Shown piece by piece: positions 59,871 to 64,000 of a DNA stretch of 64,000 bases. Below the pieces are notes generated by a model. The model did not search any database, was not told where the DNA came from, and saw nothing but the letters and a program-made list of their open reading frames with translations. Origin of the DNA: Phoenix dactylifera (Eukaryota; Streptophyta; Magnoliopsida; Arecales; Arecaceae); assembly GCF_009389715.1 (NCBI RefSeq), contig NW_024067676.1, positions 1,555,501 to 1,619,500 of the forward strand, given 5' to 3'. Every line of letters begins with the position of its first letter. Position 1 is the first letter of the stretch. The position numbers were made by a program, and so were the translations under genes.

Positions 59871-60396
59871 CGATTACATTCCTGCATTGTCATTATATGA
59901 TTTTTTGTTGCCATTAGCATAACTCTTTGACAATTTGTATATAAACGCACAGCATTTTTGGAACAATTCCTATTATACATGAAATCACGTATTTATTTCT
60001 ACAAAGACACTTTTATGGCAAATGGATATACTATTTCATGACCTTTTATTTTGACTGGAATAGAAAACTGAACTAAGTATAAAAAAATTTAAGATGAACG
60101 TGGGCCACACAAGTTATAGGGAAAATTTTCCACCAATTAGCACATCAGGATCATTTCATTATTATGTATGCAACACTATAAAGTTCATACCAAAATATGG
60201 AGTAATCAAAATGAGGAGTCAACCTACGAATGATGAGCGAAGGAGGGAGGAGGCCTAAAATGGATGGAAAAGAAGAAATGGCGACTCCCTAGAAAAAAGG
60301 GGAGCGGGTGAATCCCCTTCTTGCTTCCTCCACGCTCTATATATTATCCCTTCCGGGTACGAACACCTCGGACGTGAAGAGTAATCCGCCGGCGAC
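59871..60396. other. Spacer with a possible small promoter
   Basis: AT-rich up to about 60200. A TATA-like CTCTATATATTATCCC lies near 60337, about 60 bases before the small ORF that follows. Confidence 0.35.
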
Positions 60397-60744
60397 ATGG
60401 AGGTCCGAATCGGCGGCGGCGGCGGCGCTGGCGGGAGAAAAGGCGGCCTACGGGCTTACTGGCAGGCGACGGCCGCCGAGGAGGGCCCCGACGGCCCGCA
60501 TTCCCAACAACGGAGCTTGAAAAGGAAACTCCGGCGGGCGAAGCTGGGAGGCGGGGGGCGGCGTCGACGGGAGATTATCTGGATAAAGGATGCCGTGCGA
60601 GTGATGAACCGGGTTGTCAGGTTGCGGGGGGCAGAAGCCAGCGGAGGAGCGTCGGAGCGCAAGCAGTCCGGCACGAAGAACGTCGTCACTCGAATGCATC
60701 AGCCGCGTCATGTTGCTGTTCCAACTTTCTTTCCATTTTTCTGA
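60397..60744 (+). CDS. Small basic hypothetical protein (doubtful)
   Basis: A GC-rich single-exon ORF of 115 codons with a Gly-rich start (MEVRIGGGGGAGGRKGG) and many Arg/Lys, including QQRSLKRKLRRAKLGGG. A TATA-like sequence lies about 60 bases upstream and the ATG follows a short leader, which favours a real gene. Against it, the overlapping frames are also open because of GC richness, and no domain is recognised. The last 15 codons look like read-through into AT-rich sequence. A spliced version with a different end is possible. Confidence 0.35.
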   Translation: MEVRIGGGGGAGGRKGGLRAYWQATAAEEGPDGPHSQQRSLKRKLRRAKLGGGGRRRREIIWIKDAVRVMNRVVRLRGAEASGGASERKQSGTKNVVTRMHQPRHVAVPTFFPFF

Positions 60745-62412
60745 ATTTTTTTTTTGGTCCCTTGAAAATGGGGGTTTAAAAATTTCAGAGATTTCTTTTG
60801 TTTCTTTCTTGTGCTTGAGAAAATAAGATCCGGTACTTGGGTTGATAGAGAGAGATTCCTGAGTGCTTGGATTGAGGGTTTCCTTTTGTAATTTTTATGT
60901 TTAAATTGTTTGTATATATTTTTTTGATGGATTTTCTTTTGTTTTGGTTTTTTGGTACACCGGGTGAGAACACAATCTAAAGAGTCAGATAATAGAAGAA
61001 AATGTATTGGAGACAAAACAGAGGCGTGGGTCTATCAGATAAAATCATCGGAGTGATGAGAATGCATGATAATCTGCTACTTGAGAAGCAGGCTTCCCTC
61101 TTCTTGAATATAAAAGATAAAAAAAAAGGCAAGTGATAATACTTTTTTTAATAGATAATAAAACAGTAGGAAGCTGATAACCTATAGCTAACATGTTGCT
61201 AACATGTTAAGAAGTAAATATCTTGAATACTCTAATCTATTGGACTGTCCAATATCCAATATGTTTTAATCTTTTATAAAATATTATAAAGGAGTACCAT
61301 AGCAAAATTCTTTTGTTTTTATTTTTCAGGTTGGAGGAGGCTAATTCTCTTGAAATAGTTGTAGTCTAATTTCAAAAACCAATAAACTGGTTTTGGTTTT
61401 GGTTTTGGTTGGTGTTGAGGATGATAAACTCTTTTGTTTTAATATTTTGGACTTCAACACTTTCTACTAATTGGCTTCGAACATTCTTGTTTTGGAGCAA
61501 AGAAGTATGCCTTAAGTATTGAAGTTTGCCATACATGAAGAATCTAGCAATGATCAAATGAAGTAGCTAGGGAAATTAGAAAAAATGAGAGTGATGACAC
61601 AATTGAGCTAGGTGAAGATGAAGAGTGATGAACAATTTGTTTTTTTTTTTGAACTTGGGGTTGTTGAGATACTTCCTATTAATGGTTTTGTGATGACCCA
61701 AAATATGTTGGTATGCTGGGGAATGGAGGAACTGAGTAAAGTTTCTGAACCACTAATAAAGAAATTCAATGCCCATTCATAGAGTTTCTTTTATATTTGT
61801 TTCCATTTCGGTGGTTTCTTACATAAAAAAGAGATAGTTTTCCCTATTAGCAGTATCTTCATCTCAGCCTCACATCAAACCATATATCAAGAATCCATGA
61901 TTCTAGAAATTTCAAATTTCGAATTTTAACTTTCAAATAGTATAAATTTAAGATTGATCCTAGAAATTTATTTATTATTTCTTTCTATCCTAGTATCATT
62001 TTAGTTGTAATCTCTTATATATTTTATATATGATGACTACCTTATAAAAAGAGATTTTAATTGTAATCTCATTTTCATCTGAGATTTACTTCATACAACC
62101 TGGAATTATACAAATATGCGCTTGAGCCATTACAGTAAAACGCCGCTGTAGATTCGCACTTGGAAAGATCATGACGCTCTCAAAGAAGATGAATTAATCG
62201 AACACAAAGAAAATGGACACTGCGAAGTTTCATTTTCGAGAAAATTAAAGATTCCTCCATCATAGAGGGCGAAGAAATTTAATACATTCCAAACAAAAAA
62301 AGAAGAAACTTTGATGGAAACTAACAGGACAAAGAAAGAAGTATGAACGACAACATTACATGAACCAGAATACCAGATCATCATGTACGTCTGTAAACTT
62401 CTGTTCTCGTCC
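60745..62412. other. AT-rich spacer and 3' UTR of the CSLD gene
   Basis: No supported gene. The last 250 bases (about 62160-62412) are probably the 3' UTR of the minus-strand CSLD gene. A degenerate CCAAAACCAAAACC run is seen on the minus strand near 61390-61410. Confidence 0.5.
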
Positions 62413-64000
62413 TCATGGGAACTGGAAGTTCATGATGAAGTCCTTCCTACTTCCTTTAGGAGGGCTAATGTACACCCAGAGCAAAGAGATGACGATCGAA
62501 AGCAGGCCTGACCACATGAACACAATTGTTGGCACCTTTCCCCTCCTTCCCATCAACCCCTTAGCGAATGGGTAGAGATGGCACAGCACCCAGAAGCTGA
62601 AGAACACCCCTCCAAGGAGCTTGCTCCATTGAGGGAATTCACTGTACATCGTCCTTGACACCCCTACTGCGATAGCTATCATGTTGATCATCATAATTGT
62701 GATTGGGGGCACCATCAGGAAGCTCCACCTGACCTCGTAGAGCTCGGCATACGCATCGTCGTTGTCATCGGCCGCTGCAGGCTTCGATGTTAGAGTGAAA
62801 GAGATATCGACGCCGGCAATAACCTTCAGCAGCCCTTGCAGCACCGCTGCTGGGTGAGCGCTGGTCCCTCCAATCAACCAGAACTGCTCATTCCTCCACC
62901 ACTCATGCAACGTTATCCCAGACCATTTTATCTCGAGCAATGCAAGCAGGCAGAGTGTTATAGTGATGGCCAGTAGGAATATCAGGAAAGTTATGCTTAG
63001 AGATTGAACTATGAATTGCCCTGAGAAGAGAGAAACGGCTGGCAGGATGCAGTATACCAGTAGAAAGATCGACGTGAAGGGATACATTCCCACGTTGAAA
63101 TAGGCCACCCTCTGCAAGAGCTTCATCCTCCTTGTGGCAAAGAGCGCATTGTTTCTTGAGAAGAAGATCTCGACGGAACCCGTCGCCCACCGGAGGACTT
63201 GGTGCAGGCGGTCTGTCAGATTGATGGGGGCCGTCCCTCTGAAGGCATCTCGCTTGGTGACGCAGTAGACCGACCGCCAGCCTCTGTTGTGCATCCGATA
63301 ACCAGTCACGACATCTTCAGTCACAGAGCCATAGATCCACCCCACTCGCTGACCCCATTCAGTTTTGTCCTCGTAGTAGCAGGATACGACGTTGATTGCC
63401 TCGGCCACGGTTGCAGCATCCAGTGGCTCTCGAGGGACCGCAAGAGAGCCTGCAGGGCGGCCCTGCCGGACACCGGGCAGGTCTTGAAGTAGTCTTCCTT
63501 GGTACTCTGCAACTGGGATGGAAGCTACTAAAGTAGCCGAGCTCCCAAACCTCTTAGGTAGGAGCGATGATGATTCCATGTCCCCTTCTTCATTCTCTTC
63601 ATCCCCTATAGGTGGCAGCATGATTTCGTTATCCCGATCGCTCTTCTTCCCCATTGTCGGTTTCCTTAGAAAAAGCTTAATCTTCTTCCTTCCAAACCAT
63701 CCATGGTGTTCGGTGGCACGAGGAGGACTAAATCCATAAAGAGCAGTTCTCCGAAAGATGCAGCCAGTTCCGACGTACATCGGACCCTGCAGTCCATCCA
63801 TGGCCCTCATGCTGACATCGAAGAACACCAAGTTGTGGTTTGCATACCTGTCACTTGGATCAATCCCTTCAAACCTCTGAGGGAATTGAACGTAACATAT
63901 CCTGTCGCCGCCTCTATCAAGCATGAAGCACATCCCTTCTCTGAGAGCCATGGAGTTGTAGATGTAGTGATCGCAATCTAGATTCAGAATGAAGGGGCCA
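62413..64000 (-). CDS. CSLD: Cellulose synthase-like protein D (CSLD), C-terminal part
   Basis: Partial: 528 residues to the stop codon, with the 5' part beyond the right edge. The open frame has no break. CSLD proteins are GT2-family glycan synthases linked in other plants to tip growth of root hairs and pollen tubes. Visible catalytic signatures: the second Asp motif [10 protein letters not shown] at the very start, the third Asp in [14 protein letters not shown], and QVLRW in [11 protein letters not shown], the Q/RxxRW motif. Several C-terminal membrane segments follow (for example [21 protein letters not shown], a run of Leu/Ile after LSITFLIF, and [20 protein letters not shown]). It ends NFQFP, as CSLD proteins do. 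The FYGFSPP-type segment reads [18 protein letters not shown], also CSLD-like. It appears intact and active. The exact paralogue (D2, D3 or D4) cannot be told from this part. Confidence 0.95.
   Translation of the reverse strand, partial: GPFILNLDCDHYIYNSMALREGMCFMLDRGGDRICYVQFPQRFEGIDPSDRYANHNLVFFDVSMRAMDGLQGPMYVGTGCIFRRTALYGFSPPRATEHHGWFGRKKIKLFLRKPTMGKKSDRDNEIMLPPIGDEENEEGDMESSSLLPKRFGSSATLVASIPVAEYQGRLLQDLPGVRQGRPAGSLAVPREPLDAATVAEAINVVSCYYEDKTEWGQRVGWIYGSVTEDVVTGYRMHNRGWRSVYCVTKRDAFRGTAPINLTDRLHQVLRWATGSVEIFFSRNNALFATRRMKLLQRVAYFNVGMYPFTSIFLLVYCILPAVSLFSGQFIVQSLSITFLIFLLAITITLCLLALLEIKWSGITLHEWWRNEQFWLIGGTSAHPAAVLQGLLKVIAGVDISFTLTSKPAAADDNDDAYAELYEVRWSFLMVPPITIMMINMIAIAVGVSRTMYSEFPQWSKLLGGVFFSFWVLCHLYPFAKGLMGRRGKVPTIVFMWSGLLSIVISLLWVYISPPKGSRKDFIMNFQFP

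Overview
This window looks like nuclear DNA from a flowering plant, most likely a non-grass monocot such as a palm. The organism call is an inference from intron-rich plant genes, plant-only families (PLS-DYW pentatricopeptide protein, LLM-domain GATA factor, CSLD) and plant transposon types. I could not search databases, so the species is not established.

Layout from left to right. The 5' end of a pumilio-24-type (APUM24) gene runs off the left edge on the minus strand, with a 5'-truncated LINE in its promoter side. A long AT-rich spacer with microsatellites follows (about 2.5-6.4 kb). A six-exon polygalacturonase-like gene (GH28, plus strand, 6760-12054) and a two-exon pectin methylesterase (minus strand, 16429-18988) converge tail to tail; a MITE and a short LINE copy lie between them. 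A repeat-rich spacer (19-26 kb) holds a SINE, a near-palindromic MITE and tandem repeats. A ten-exon importin-alpha gene (26282-31051) and an intronless PLS-DYW PPR gene (32823-35621) come next. Downstream are a hAT-type element carrying foreign GC-rich sequence and a broken partial duplicate of importin alpha (40925-42872) that is itself interrupted by a MITE. A three-exon P-loop GTPase-like gene with a C-terminal membrane tail follows (43610-46604). The next spacer holds a complete tRNA-derived SINE, a solo LTR and another SINE. Then come a small LLM-domain B-class GATA factor (54846-55489), a decayed Ty1-copia fossil, a doubtful small ORF, and the 3' part of a cellulose-synthase-like D gene that runs off the right edge on the minus strand.

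Three genes concern the cell wall (GH28, pectin methylesterase, CSLD). Nothing here shows that they form a functional cluster. I see no convincing new multi-gene system. The most interesting points are the GH28 protein, full length by my exon model but without two of its usual catalytic aspartate positions; several transposons with readable target-site duplications, one supported by an inferred empty site; and the hAT element with an unidentified cargo. Exon borders were worked out by hand from splice sites and reading frame; frames close for every complete gene described.
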